From: CAVVJA01 sp963801715
GTDB taxonomy: Bacteria > Actinomycetota > Actinomycetes > Mycobacteriales > Jatrophihabitantaceae
Direction: 5' to 3'
Length of the DNA stretch: 64,000 nt
Assembly (NCBI GenBank): GCA_963801715.1
Contig: CAWDGB010000027.1
Span: 1 to 64,000 of the forward strand
Both the position numbers and the translations under genes were made by a program. The notes under the pieces were generated by a model. That model saw only the letters and a list, made by a program, of their open reading frames with translations. It had not been told where the DNA came from and did not search any database. Positions 53,539-61,839 of the stretch are shown piece after piece; positions within the stretch are counted from its first letter, which is position 1, and each line of letters starts with the position of its first letter.

Positions 53539-54305
53539 CGGGATCCTTCAGCCGGACGTGGCGCATGCAGGATCTGGCCGGGCCGGATGAGGCTGGGATC
53601 CGAACCGATCTCGACCCGATTCGCCGCGTACCACCTGGGCCACGCGACCGCGACCTGATCGTTGGAAGCTGGTCGGCCGAGGCGAGTCGCCGCGATCACC
53701 CAGAGGCTGTCTCCCGGCCGGACGACGACTGATTCGTTCGCGGCGGGTGGTTTCCGACGGTCGTCCCGTGCGGCCGGTGGCGCCGTCCCGCCCTCCGGAC
53801 GGGGTACCGGCTCGCCGTCGATGGGCCAGCCTGGTGTCGCAACGGTCGGTTGCGCGCTCCCTGCCGACGCGGACGGCCAGGACGGTGCCGACAACGGGCT
53901 CGTCGGTGCCGCGCTCACTGAGCTCGCCGAACTGGTCGGCGACGGAACGGGCGACGCCAGCGCGGCGGCCGGAGCGGCGAGGATCCCGATGCCGAGGACG
54001 CCGGCGATGGCGCGGTGCAGGGTTGCCGGCACGGCCACGTTGGCGAGGGTTCGAGCGATCGCGCCAGCAGTACCGGGCAATGATCCGGCGAGCACGGCGA
54101 GCAATGCCAGGCCGAGCCACACGGATACGACCCACAAGCCCGTCGCGGCCAGGGTGCCGACGACTGTGTCGGCGCCCGCGCGTTCGAGCCAGGCTCCGGG
54201 TTCACGCATCCCGGCGGCGACGGAGCTCCAGTCCGGATACAGCATGCCGATCGCGGCGACGTCCGCGAGAACTACGCTGCCCACCCGAATCGCAGACTTC
54301 ATCAA
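53535..54305 (-). CDS. LysM domain membrane protein
   Basis: The 256-residue protein has hydrophobic segments near residues 7-24, 50-74 and 100-117, then a long proline/serine/alanine stretch, and a C-terminal LysM-like domain (VVRPGDSLWVIAATRLGRPASNDQVAVAWPRWYAANRVEIG and LIRPGQIL). LysM binds peptidoglycan. Membrane-tethered LysM proteins next to Rv3235-type genes are common in actinobacteria; the role may be in cell wall or secretion. The stop region overlaps the DUF6459 start. Confidence 0.75.
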   Translation of the reverse strand: MMKSAIRVGSVVLADVAAIGMLYPDWSSVAAGMREPGAWLERAGADTVVGTLAATGLWVVSVWLGLALLAVLAGSLPGTAGAIARTLANVAVPATLHRAIAGVLGIGILAAPAAALASPVPSPTSSASSVSAAPTSPLSAPSWPSASAGSAQPTVATPGWPIDGEPVPRPEGGTAPPAARDDRRKPPAANESVVVRPGDSLWVIAATRLGRPASNDQVAVAWPRWYAANRVEIGSDPSLIRPGQILHAPRPAEGSR

Positions 54306-54318
54306 GACTCCATTAGCA

Positions 54319-54338
54319 TGTGTTTACCTGTGTTTGCC
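54319..54338. repeat. Tandem 10-bp repeat in a divergent promoter region
   Basis: TGTGTTTACC (54319-54328) and TGTGTTTGCC (54329-54338) are adjacent and differ at one base. The 10-bp period keeps both copies on the same helix face. This lies between the LysM gene and the leader ORF, and may be an operator for either direction. A small HTH protein is encoded 1.7 kb away (56080-56337). Confidence 0.45.
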
Positions 54339-54354
54339 TTCATACAGAGGAGTT

Positions 54355-54450
54355 ATGATGCGGTCAAGGCTGATAGGAGGCTCCTGGGGACAAGACTCAG
54401 ATCGCGGCCCCTGCGACGATCTGGGGTATCTGGAGACTTCCCGCGCATGA
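54355..54450 (+). CDS. Possible 31-residue leader peptide upstream of the XdhC-like gene
   Basis: An ATG preceded by GAGGAG opens a 31-codon frame (MMRSRLIGGSWGQDSDR..., ending LETSRA). Its stop codon at 54448-54450 lies in the loop of a hairpin, which itself precedes the XdhC gene. No homologue is recognised. The layout resembles a translational leader; small size makes chance possible. Confidence 0.3.
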   Translation: MMRSRLIGGSWGQDSDRGPCDDLGYLETSRA

Positions 54451-54460
54451 CGCGGGAGTC
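54435..54460 (+). promoter_or_regulatory. Hairpin over the leader-ORF stop codon
   Basis: TCCCGCG (54439-54445) pairs with CGCGGGA (54451-54457) across a 5-base loop, CATGA, which holds most of the leader stop codon. Outer GAC/GTC pairs extend it past one bulged T. A ribosome at the stop would prevent the stem from forming. Confidence 0.4.
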
Positions 54461-54492
54461 GGATGCTTGACGGTGCCTAGAAGGGGGCCGCG

Positions 54493-55479
54493 ATGTTCGA
54501 CATCGCCGAACAGGTGCAACGGTGGCGCGCGAGCGGCCTCCCGGTATCGCTGGCCCGGGTGATCTCGACGCGCGGGTTCAGTTCTCGTGAGCCACTCTCA
54601 GTCCTGGCCGCGACTGCGAATCAACCGCCGATAGGTCAGCTGTTTTCCGGGGCTGGTCAGGAGCACATTGCGCAGCTGCTAACCGAGCCACGTGCCGGTG
54701 CCCGGCTCGAAGAGGTCACCGTTTCCGACGAGGCAGCGGTCCGCGCCGGTCTCGCGTGCGGGGGCATGGCCCGGTTGCTCATTCAACCGGCGGTGGAGAT
54801 ACCGGAACCGGCCTGGACGGCGCTCGCCGATCGGGCGCCCGTGTGCCTCGTAACCCGGATCGACGGGGAGACAGTCGGTGCTACGGACGCGATCCTGACG
54901 TCCACCCTCGATACAGCTGACGATGCGGTGCGCCAGTTCTTCAACCGCGGCGTGGCCGGGACGGCCGTGCTCACAACTGGATCGGGCGACGCATTCGTCG
55001 CCGCGATGTGGCCACCGACGGCGCTGGTCGTGGTCGGTGGCGGCCAGCTGGCGGAGGCGTTGGTCACCGCCGCGGGGGTGCTGGGCTGGACCGGCATCGT
55101 CGTGGACTCGACGCAGGACGCAGCCGAGCGTTGCAGTACCGCGTCACGCGGTGACGTCGTTGTCGTGCTGAGCCATGACTTGACGATCAGCGGCGGCGCG
55201 CTACGGGCGGCGCTCGCCACCAGCGCCGGCTATATCGGCGCGTTGGGCTCCCGGCATACCCAGGCCGCCCGGGCGGAGTGGCTGACGGCGCACGGCGTGG
55301 ATCCGGCCGCGCTCGCGCGGATCAACGGGCCGGCCGGCCTGGATATCGGAGCGAATACCCCCGGCGAGGTCGCTATCTCGATTCTGGCCGCGGCAATCGC
55401 CGCGCGCGCCGGAGCTGCCGGCGGCCGCCTTGCGGATCGCCCGGGTCCGATCCATGCTCCGGCCCGGACGCCAGAGTGA
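54493..55479 (+). CDS. XdhC/CoxF family protein (molybdoenzyme maturation factor-like)
   Basis: The 328-residue protein matches XdhC: an N-terminal CoxI domain (FDIAEQVQRWRASGLPVSLARVISTRGFSSREP; here the family's cysteine-bearing G-C-V-E segment is not obvious, though VRAGLACGGMARLLIQ keeps the C-G-G motif) and a C-terminal Rossmann domain (LVVVGGGQLAEALVTAAGVLGW, YIGALGSRHTQAARAEWL, GLDIGANTPGEVAISILAAAIA). Such proteins insert a sulphurated molybdenum cofactor into xanthine or CO dehydrogenase-type enzymes. No such enzyme gene is present in the window. It follows a possible leader ORF and overlaps the next gene by GTGA. Confidence 0.85.
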   Translation: MFDIAEQVQRWRASGLPVSLARVISTRGFSSREPLSVLAATANQPPIGQLFSGAGQEHIAQLLTEPRAGARLEEVTVSDEAAVRAGLACGGMARLLIQPAVEIPEPAWTALADRAPVCLVTRIDGETVGATDAILTSTLDTADDAVRQFFNRGVAGTAVLTTGSGDAFVAAMWPPTALVVVGGGQLAEALVTAAGVLGWTGIVVDSTQDAAERCSTASRGDVVVVLSHDLTISGGALRAALATSAGYIGALGSRHTQAARAEWLTAHGVDPAALARINGPAGLDIGANTPGEVAISILAAAIAARAGAAGGRLADRPGPIHAPARTPE

Positions 55480-56036
55480 CGCGTTGGGATGGGCTGTTCG
55501 CCGATCTCGAGGCGCAGGCTGTCGCCCTCGAGGCGGCGGAGCGAGCCGGGGAGGTAGAGGAGCGTATCCGGATCGAGTCGGGTGCACTCCGTGTCGTCGA
55601 TCGGCTGCGCTCGTCGATTGGTGGCGTGATTCGGGTCAGGTGCCAGGCCGGAACCTCCGTGGACGGCATCGTGCGTCGGTCTGGCTCAGACTGGCTGCTG
55701 CTCGACGAAGGCGCCGGACGGGAAGCGCTCGTGTCGCTCCGGGCCGTCATTGAGCTGTCGGGTCTCGGCCGTTCGGCTGCGGTACCGGGCTCGGAGAGCG
55801 TCGTGGAGTCCCGGTTGACGTTCCGCATCGCGCTCCGGGGGCTTGTGCGCGACCGGTCGACAGTGCAGGTTCGGCTGACGGACGGGCGGACGGTCATCGG
55901 CACCCTCGACCGGGTCGGCGCCGATTTCGTAGAGCTCGCCGAGCATCCGGCCGGCGAACCCCGCCGAGCTGCCGAGGTGCGCGACGTGCTCCTCCTTCCG
56001 GTTCAGGCGATCGTGCTCGTCCGTCGACAGCTTTAG
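55476..56036 (+). CDS. Conserved hypothetical protein, beta-rich
   Basis: A 186-residue protein whose family I do not name. The first half is helical and acidic (DLEAQAVALEAAERAGEVEERIRIE). The second has several beta strands with glycine turns: GVIRVRCQAGTSVDGIVRRSGSDWLLLDE and VQVRLTDGRTVIGTLDRVGADFVELAEH. These two similar strand pairs suggest an internal duplication of a small barrel, somewhat like Sm or PRC-barrel folds. The start overlaps the XdhC stop. The function is unknown. Confidence 0.6.
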   Translation: MTRWDGLFADLEAQAVALEAAERAGEVEERIRIESGALRVVDRLRSSIGGVIRVRCQAGTSVDGIVRRSGSDWLLLDEGAGREALVSLRAVIELSGLGRSAAVPGSESVVESRLTFRIALRGLVRDRSTVQVRLTDGRTVIGTLDRVGADFVELAEHPAGEPRRAAEVRDVLLLPVQAIVLVRRQL

Positions 56037-56079
56037 GCGTGGAGCATTTCGGGCCGGAGGCCAGTGTCGGCGCTCGCGC

Positions 56080-56337
56080 TTACTCCGTGCGGGTTGCGCC
56101 ATCCGGCGCGCCCTCGTCGGACTCGACGAAGGGGTGCTCGTCGAGGAATTGCCGCGTCTGGTCGTACATCTGGTCGATATAGGCCTCAAGCTTCGCTCGT
56201 TCGACTCGCCACTGACCGCGTCCGCCGATCTTGATGGCCTCGAGTTCCCGGTTGCGGACGAGCGCATACGCCTGGGACGCCGAGATATTCAACACGTCCG
56301 CCACGTCAGCCAGGGTCAGAAAGCGTTCCGTGCCCAT
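56080..56337 (-). CDS. Small helix-turn-helix DNA-binding protein (excisionase-like)
   Basis: An 85-residue protein with a MerR-like/excisionase winged-helix: MGTERFLTLADVADVLNISASQAYALVRNRELEAIKIGGRGQWRVERAKLEAYI is the PF12728 pattern, with a recognition helix in NISASQAYALVRN and a basic wing. The C-terminal 25 residues are acidic. Relatives in actinobacteria include BldC-type regulators. It is divergent from the SAF gene. I use the ATG at 56337 from the family length; the open frame reaches 56598. Possible targets include the adjacent SAF-MinD genes. Confidence 0.85.
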   Translation of the reverse strand: MGTERFLTLADVADVLNISASQAYALVRNRELEAIKIGGRGQWRVERAKLEAYIDQMYDQTRQFLDEHPFVESDEGAPDGATRTE

Positions 56338-56467
56338 GCCCCACCGTCTGCTGGGTTCGCGTGGCGCGTCAGGCTCACCCAGACAGTGTCTCAGCCCGTG
56401 AGCGTGCTTGCTTAGTTGTCCACACTGCAACCCAGCGGATTCGTCTAACTGCGCCGAGTCATGCACG

Positions 56468-57148
56468 ATGTCTGCCGTGGTTGTTACGTCCCCGACGCCA
56501 CGGCGCGTCCGAGCGCCCAAATGGCTCGACCTCCGGCTGGCGGCCGGCGTGGTCCTGGTTCTCGGCTCGGTAATCGTCGGCGCCCGAGTGATCAGCAATG
56601 CGAACGCCTCCGACGCCGTGTGGGCGGCTTCGCGTGATCTTGCCCCCGGAACGGTGCTGGGCGCCGACGACCTATCCGAAGTGCACGTCCGACTGGCAGC
56701 TGGCGGCGGCGCCTATCTGCCGGTACGGACGGTCGTGCTCGGCCAATCCGTGACTCGGCAGGTCACGGCGGGAGAGCTGCTTCCGCGGGCGGCGCTGGCT
56801 GCTACCGACGCGGCCACGACGATCACCGTCCCGCTTGCGTCCGCCAATGCGCCACCTGTGCAGCGGGGTCAGCGGCTTCAACTGTGGGTGTCGACCCGCT
56901 CGTGCACGGCGATTGCGGTGCTGGCCGACGTCACCGTGCAGGACGTGCAGTCGACCGGCGTGGGCGCGTTTTCCGGCGGCAGTACTCAGGGCGTGGTGAT
57001 CCGCGTGCCACCGCCGCTCGCGGGGCGGGTCATCACCGCGCTGGCATTGGACGGCGCCGTGATCCGCGCCGGCATCTTGTCAGGGACGGCAACCACTGAT
57101 CCAAACGATGACCTGCCGTCCCTGGACAGCTGCGCCAAGAAGCCATGA
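56468..57148 (+). CDS. SAF domain protein (CpaB/RcpC-like)
   Basis: The 226-residue protein has an N-terminal cytosolic part, one membrane segment (residues 24-44, AAGVVLVLGSVIVGARVI) and an SAF domain outside: VWAASRDLAPGTVLGADDLSEVHVRL and GQSVTRQVTAGELLPRAALA. SAF domains occur in CpaB of Flp/Tad pili and in flagellar P-ring chaperones. Here it is directly followed by a MinD/CpaE-like ATPase, as in tad clusters, but no pilin, secretin or TadA is present. The start is the ATG at 56468; an in-frame ATG upstream at 56408 has no ribosome site. Confidence 0.75.
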   Translation: MSAVVVTSPTPRRVRAPKWLDLRLAAGVVLVLGSVIVGARVISNANASDAVWAASRDLAPGTVLGADDLSEVHVRLAAGGGAYLPVRTVVLGQSVTRQVTAGELLPRAALAATDAATTITVPLASANAPPVQRGQRLQLWVSTRSCTAIAVLADVTVQDVQSTGVGAFSGGSTQGVVIRVPPPLAGRVITALALDGAVIRAGILSGTATTDPNDDLPSLDSCAKKP

Positions 57149-58455
57149 AGCTGCCCGTCCTCTGCGCCGCCGGCGGTGCGCCGTGGGAGGCACGGCTGGT
57201 CGTGGACCTCGAGCGCGGCGATCATCCGGTCACCGTGGTGCGCCGCTGCGTTGACATCGTGGACCTGCTCGCCGTGGCCTTGTCGGGTCAGGCGCGCGCC
57301 GCGCTCGTTGCTGGGTCGCTGCGTCGCCTCGACGCAGACGCCGTCGACCGCCTGATCGCTGCCGGAGTCGCTCCGGTTGCCGTTGTACGCCGCGACGACA
57401 CGACGGCCGAGGACCGGGTCCGAGCTCTGGGCATCTCCCACGTCGTGCCGGATGACGCAGATGCCGCCGTCGTCGCCACGGTCATCGGCGATGCCGTGGC
57501 AGTAAGGGATGCCGCAGCGAAGGGCAGGCGCGCCGCCCGCGGGTTCGGTGATCCCCTTGTCTCGAGGTCTCCAGCCATCGCATCTGATAGCTCACCGAAC
57601 ACCGACGGCGCGCCGTCCACGCGTGGATCGGTCGTGGCGGTGTGGGGACCGACCGGCGCGCCGGGGCGCACCACGGTCGCGGTGACACTGGCCGATGAAT
57701 TGTCCCGGCTCGGGTCGTCCAGCCTGCTGGTCGACGCCGACGTGTACGGCGGGGTCGTCGCTGCGGTGCTCGGGCTGCTCGACGAGTCACCCGGATTCGC
57801 GGCCGCCTGCCGGCAGTCCACCGCGAGCCGGCTCGATTCCGAGACGCTGGCTGACCTGTGCTGGGCCGTCACACCGAGCTTCCGGGTGCTGACTGGCGTT
57901 ACCCGGTCAGAGCGTTGGCCAGAACTACGGGCGACCGCTGTCGAGCCGGTGCTGGCAGCCGCCCGAGGTTTCGCGGACTACACGGTCGTCGACTGCGGCT
58001 TCTGCCTCGAATCCGACGAGGAGCTGAGCTTCGACACGATGGCTCCCCGGCGCAACGGAGCAACGCTCGCCGTGCTCGATGCAGCCGATGTGATCCTCGC
58101 GGTCGGCGGCGCTGATCCGATCGGCGTCCAACGTCTCGTGCGGGGTTTGTCAGAGCTTCGTGACACGGAGGTCGCTGCACCGGTGTGGGTGGTGCTCAAC
58201 AAGGTTCGGCGATCAGTAGTACCCGGTGATCCTGCGACGGAGCTCATCACTGCGCTGGACCGGTTCGCCGGGCGCACGCCGGCAGCCCTGCTGCCCAGTG
58301 ACCAGGCGTCGCTCGATGCCGCGCTCGCCGCCGGTAAGACGCTGGGCGAGGTCCGGCCGGCGAGCCCACTGCGGCAGTCGGTCATCACCCTTGCCGGCGC
58401 TCTCGCCGGAATACCGGTGCCTCGACACCGGCGACCCGGCCGATCACGCAGGTAG
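57145..58455 (+). CDS. MinD/ParA-like (CpaE-type) ATPase
   Basis: The 436-residue protein has an N-terminal receiver-like domain of about 130 residues (VTVVRRCVDIVDLLAVALSGQ, RALGISHVVPDDAD), then a deviant-Walker ATPase: VAVWGPTGAPGRTTVAVTLADEL has Gly-x-x-G-x-G-[R]-T-T with an Arg where ParA proteins have Lys, LLVDADVYGGVVAAVLGL is the Walker A' region, and TVVDCGFCLESDEEL is Walker B. CpaE-like proteins place pili or secretion machines. It overlaps the SAF gene by four bases. Confidence 0.8.
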   Translation: MKLPVLCAAGGAPWEARLVVDLERGDHPVTVVRRCVDIVDLLAVALSGQARAALVAGSLRRLDADAVDRLIAAGVAPVAVVRRDDTTAEDRVRALGISHVVPDDADAAVVATVIGDAVAVRDAAAKGRRAARGFGDPLVSRSPAIASDSSPNTDGAPSTRGSVVAVWGPTGAPGRTTVAVTLADELSRLGSSSLLVDADVYGGVVAAVLGLLDESPGFAAACRQSTASRLDSETLADLCWAVTPSFRVLTGVTRSERWPELRATAVEPVLAAARGFADYTVVDCGFCLESDEELSFDTMAPRRNGATLAVLDAADVILAVGGADPIGVQRLVRGLSELRDTEVAAPVWVVLNKVRRSVVPGDPATELITALDRFAGRTPAALLPSDQASLDAALAAGKTLGEVRPASPLRQSVITLAGALAGIPVPRHRRPGRSRR

Positions 58456-58603
58456 TGGTGGCGAGGTGTCCGTCAGCGTCATCGGCCACCGGCCCGGATC
58501 ATGCTCGACGCGGCCAACCGTGGAGCCTATTGCGGGTGGGCTAGCTGCGTAGTCTTGGGAGCTATGACCCGCCGTGTACCGGTCGGTAGCGGGCGCTGAT
58601 CGC

Positions 58604-60649
58604 GTGACCGACCGACTGTCCTCACTAGACGTCTCGTTCCTCTACCTCGAGGGCCGCACGACGCCTATGCATGTCGGTGGTCTCCTGGTGTTCCAACCGC
58701 CCGATCAGGCGGAATCTGACCAAAGGCGCGGCCAGCGGAGCGGCAACAGCGCGGCCTTTGACTACGAGCGCCTGGTCGAGTTGATCGAGCAACGCATCGC
58801 GCTCGTTCCGCGGTATCGCCAGAAGATCCGAACAGTCCCGGGTCACTTAGCCAACCCGGTGTGGGTGGACGATCCAGAGTTCGATATCTCGTTTCACGTC
58901 CGACGCTCGGCCCTACCCAAGCCGGGCTCGGACCAGCAGTTGCGGGAATTCTGTGCCCGCATCCAGTCACGCCCGCTCGATCGGCATCGGCCGCTGTGGG
59001 AGATCTATCTCGTCGAGGGGCTCCGCGACAACCGGATCGCGATCATCACCAAGACGCACCACGCAATGGTCGACGGCGTGAGCGCCATCGAAATTGGCCA
59101 GGTCATTCTCGATGCATCCGTACCAGGCCGTCAGATGCCCGACGATCTATGGATGCCCGAGCCTGAGCCGGGCTCGTTGAGCCTTCTGGCCGACGCGGTG
59201 TGCTATCTGGTGCACCGGCCGAGTGCCCTGGTCGACACGCTCCGGCTCGGCGCTAACGATTTCCGGGCCACTACTGGCCAGGTGCTTCGCGTAGTCGGAG
59301 GACTGGTCTCGGCCGCTCGACTGGCGATTCGGGCCGCTCCCGACACGCCGTTGAACGCGCAGATCGGCCAGCAACGCCGCTACGGCACAGCCATAACCTC
59401 CCTGTCGGATTACAAGCGAGTGCGCGCCCAGCAATCGGATACCGGGACCCGGACAACGATCAACGACATCGTCCTGGCGACAGTGGCTGGTGCGCTGCGG
59501 GGCTGGTTGCTGTTCCGCGGTGAGTCGGTGACGCCGTCAACCACGGTGCGAGCGATGGTGCCGGTCAGCGTGCGGTCGGACTCCGAGATGGGTGCCCTCG
59601 GCAATCGGATCTCCGCGGTGTTTGTGGACCTCCCCGTCGGGGAGCCCAATCCGGTGTTACGGCTGGCGCAGATCAGCTATGCCATGCGCGCGCACAAGGA
59701 GTCCGGCCAATCCGTCGGAGCCGAGGCGCTTGTGGCGCTGTCCGGGTTCGCCCCGCCGACCCTTCATGCCTTGGGCGCTCGCGCTGCGAATAGCCTTACC
59801 CGCCGTCTGTTCAATCTCGTCGTCACGAACGTGCCCGGTCCGCAATACGCCCTGTACGCCGCGGGAGCGCGGCTCTTGGAGATCTTCCCGATCGTGCCGC
59901 TGGCTGAAGGGCAGGCGGTGTCGATTGGCCTGACGTCATACAACGGCGGGGTCTATTACGGCCTGAATGCCGACCGTGACGCGATGCCGGACGTCGATGT
60001 GCTAGCGGCCCTGATCGAGGAATCGCTCGCTGAACTTGTCGCCGCTAGTGACACGCTGGCCACGCACCGCGAGAACGGCGGAGCGTCGGCGTCGCCCGCC
60101 GTGGCCCCCGAATCCGGACGGGTTGCCGCCACATCAACGCGCCAGTCGACCGACGCGACCAGCCCGGGCGTCACGCACGCATCCGAGTCGGCGCAGCATG
60201 AGCGGCGCCAACCAGGCGCGCCGCAGCCGTCTGATCTGTCCGGGGCCCAGGCGAGCCAGCCGGCCGTGTCAGACGCGCTCGCGCAACCTCGTGAGGCGAC
60301 CACCCGCGGGAAAGTCGCACTGTCCGCTTCCCCCAGTGCGGGAAGCGGTGCCACGGTAGGTCACGGCGACGGCGACGGCGACGGCGACGGTCCGGGACCC
60401 GGGTCGTTGAGGTCGCCGCCCGGCGACGCATCCCCACGGGCGCCGCGCAAGCGATCCGTGAACCGGCAGACGGCCGGTCCGTCCGGCATCCGAGCCGCAT
60501 CGACGCGGGCAACCCGGTCAGGCACTGCCTCGGAACGCGCAACAAGCCCAAGCCCAAGCACCGCATCCGAACCCGCGACCGGCGCAGGCACCACGTCGGA
60601 GCGTGCGACCCGTCGCGCACCCGATGCCTCAGCGGAGGACGACCCATGA
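58604..60649 (+). CDS. Wax ester synthase/diacylglycerol acyltransferase with long low-complexity tail
   Basis: WS/DGAT enzymes acylate diacylglycerol or alcohols with acyl-CoA to form storage triacylglycerol or wax. The N-terminus MTDRLSSLDVSFLYLEGRTTPMHVGG and the active-site motif HHAMVDG (near residue 150, in KTHHAMVDGVSAIEIGQV) are diagnostic, followed by NDIVLATVAGALRGWL, the PLAEGQAVSIGLTSYNGGVYYGL region and DVDVLAALIEESLAELV. The core covers about 480 residues. The last 200 are rich in Ser, Thr, Pro, Ala and Gly, with a GDGDGDGD run. The GTG at 58604 is preferred. Its stop overlaps the patatin gene. Confidence 0.88.
   Translation: MTDRLSSLDVSFLYLEGRTTPMHVGGLLVFQPPDQAESDQRRGQRSGNSAAFDYERLVELIEQRIALVPRYRQKIRTVPGHLANPVWVDDPEFDISFHVRRSALPKPGSDQQLREFCARIQSRPLDRHRPLWEIYLVEGLRDNRIAIITKTHHAMVDGVSAIEIGQVILDASVPGRQMPDDLWMPEPEPGSLSLLADAVCYLVHRPSALVDTLRLGANDFRATTGQVLRVVGGLVSAARLAIRAAPDTPLNAQIGQQRRYGTAITSLSDYKRVRAQQSDTGTRTTINDIVLATVAGALRGWLLFRGESVTPSTTVRAMVPVSVRSDSEMGALGNRISAVFVDLPVGEPNPVLRLAQISYAMRAHKESGQSVGAEALVALSGFAPPTLHALGARAANSLTRRLFNLVVTNVPGPQYALYAAGARLLEIFPIVPLAEGQAVSIGLTSYNGGVYYGLNADRDAMPDVDVLAALIEESLAELVAASDTLATHRENGGASASPAVAPESGRVAATSTRQSTDATSPGVTHASESAQHERRQPGAPQPSDLSGAQASQPAVSDALAQPREATTRGKVALSASPSAGSGATVGHGDGDGDGDGPGPGSLRSPPGDASPRAPRKRSVNRQTAGPSGIRAASTRATRSGTASERATSPSPSTASEPATGAGTTSERATRRAPDASAEDDP
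60365..60388 (+). repeat. GGCGAC hexanucleotide repeat
   Basis: Four perfect copies of GGCGAC encode the GDGDGDGD run in the WS/DGAT tail. Slippage here would change the tail length without a frameshift. Confidence 0.85.
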
Positions 60650-61839
60650 CGCCAGCGTGCGAGTCGGCCGGCTCTGGCGACTTACCCGAAGATGAGGTGG
60701 TCGACTGCGACGTCGGCGTGGAGTCCTCCGAGGTCTCGCGGACGTTGGCGAACGCAACCACTGGCGAGCCAGCGGTGAGTTCGCTCAGGTTCGACCCGAT
60801 GACCGTTCTGCGCGGTGCACCGTCTGGCCCGCGTCGGGCCCTCGTCTTGGGTGGAGGCGGCGTCCTCGGTTTCGCCTGGATCGTCGGAGCTCTCTCGGCG
60901 CTGCAGGTTGAGGCTGGGTTCGATGCGCGGGATGTGCAGCTGGTCGTCGGTACTTCAGCTGGCGCGGTCGCCGCGGCGGCTCTCGGATGCGCTGTGTCCG
61001 TTGATCAGATGCGTCGGCACCATCAGGGCATTCCAGCACCAGACGATCCACCGATCGCGTTCGAGTACGACACGACCGGTCGCGGTCTTCCGCCGCGGCC
61101 GGGATTAGGCTTCGGATCGCCGCGCCTGCTCCTGGGAGGAGTCCGCCACCCGCGTCGGTCCCGGACCCTGCTGACCCTGACGGGCGCCCTGCCGACTGGG
61201 CGCGGCAGCCTCCAGCCCGTTGCCGACATGGTGGCTGGTATCGCCGAGGGCGCCGGGCGAGCGGGTGGCTGGCCGATCCAGCCTCGCCCGTGGATCGTCG
61301 CGGTCGATTACTGGTCAGGGCGCCGAGTGGTGTTCGGCCGCGATCAGGTCGGCCCGCACGGAGCGCCCGATGTTTCGCTTCCTGACGCCGTGGTCGCGTC
61401 CTGCTCGATTCCGGCCTGGTATCCGCCGATGCGCATCGGCGGGCACCCCTACATCGACGGCGGTGCGGCGTCGAACGCGTCGGCCGACCTTCTCGTCGAT
61501 CAGCCTGTGGACGAGGTTTACGTGCTGGCCCCGATGGCGTCCGTCGAGCTCGATCGACCCCGATCTCCGGTCGCGCGAGTCGAACGGTCGATTCGCCGGG
61601 CGATAACCCGAGGCATCCTTGCCGACGTTGCCCGGCTGCGGGCGAGTGGCAAGCACGTTCTGCTCGTGAGCCCCGGCCCGGAGGATCTTGAGCTCATCGG
61701 AGCGAACCTCATGGACCCCCGAAGACGGACTGCCGTTCTTGAAACGGCAATGCAGTCCGCGACCGTCGAGCTTCGGGCACAGCTTGTGGGACTGCGCAGT
61801 GGCCGGTCGGCACGGTGCTCCACGCAGACACGCGAGTGA
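60646..61839 (+). CDS. Patatin-like phospholipase/lipase
   Basis: The 397-residue protein has the patatin fold: GGGGVLGFAWIVGALSAL is the oxyanion loop, VVGTSAGAVAAAALG holds the nucleophile Ser in G-T-S-A-G, and YIDGGAASNASADLL carries the catalytic Asp in D-G-G. The first 60 residues are acidic and probably disordered. Patatins hydrolyse lipid acyl esters. Directly after a WS/DGAT, it could remodel or mobilise the stored lipid. It starts in an ATGA overlap with that gene. Confidence 0.87.
   Translation: MTPACESAGSGDLPEDEVVDCDVGVESSEVSRTLANATTGEPAVSSLRFDPMTVLRGAPSGPRRALVLGGGGVLGFAWIVGALSALQVEAGFDARDVQLVVGTSAGAVAAAALGCAVSVDQMRRHHQGIPAPDDPPIAFEYDTTGRGLPPRPGLGFGSPRLLLGGVRHPRRSRTLLTLTGALPTGRGSLQPVADMVAGIAEGAGRAGGWPIQPRPWIVAVDYWSGRRVVFGRDQVGPHGAPDVSLPDAVVASCSIPAWYPPMRIGGHPYIDGGAASNASADLLVDQPVDEVYVLAPMASVELDRPRSPVARVERSIRRAITRGILADVARLRASGKHVLLVSPGPEDLELIGANLMDPRRRTAVLETAMQSATVELRAQLVGLRSGRSARCSTQTRE

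Noticed and set aside
58564..58599. Short ATG frame (11 codons) before the WS/DGAT gene
   Set aside because: A TAGTCT box lies eight bases before it, but the peptide is very short and the GTG at 58604 gives the known WS/DGAT start. It may be a chance or an indel-related remnant.
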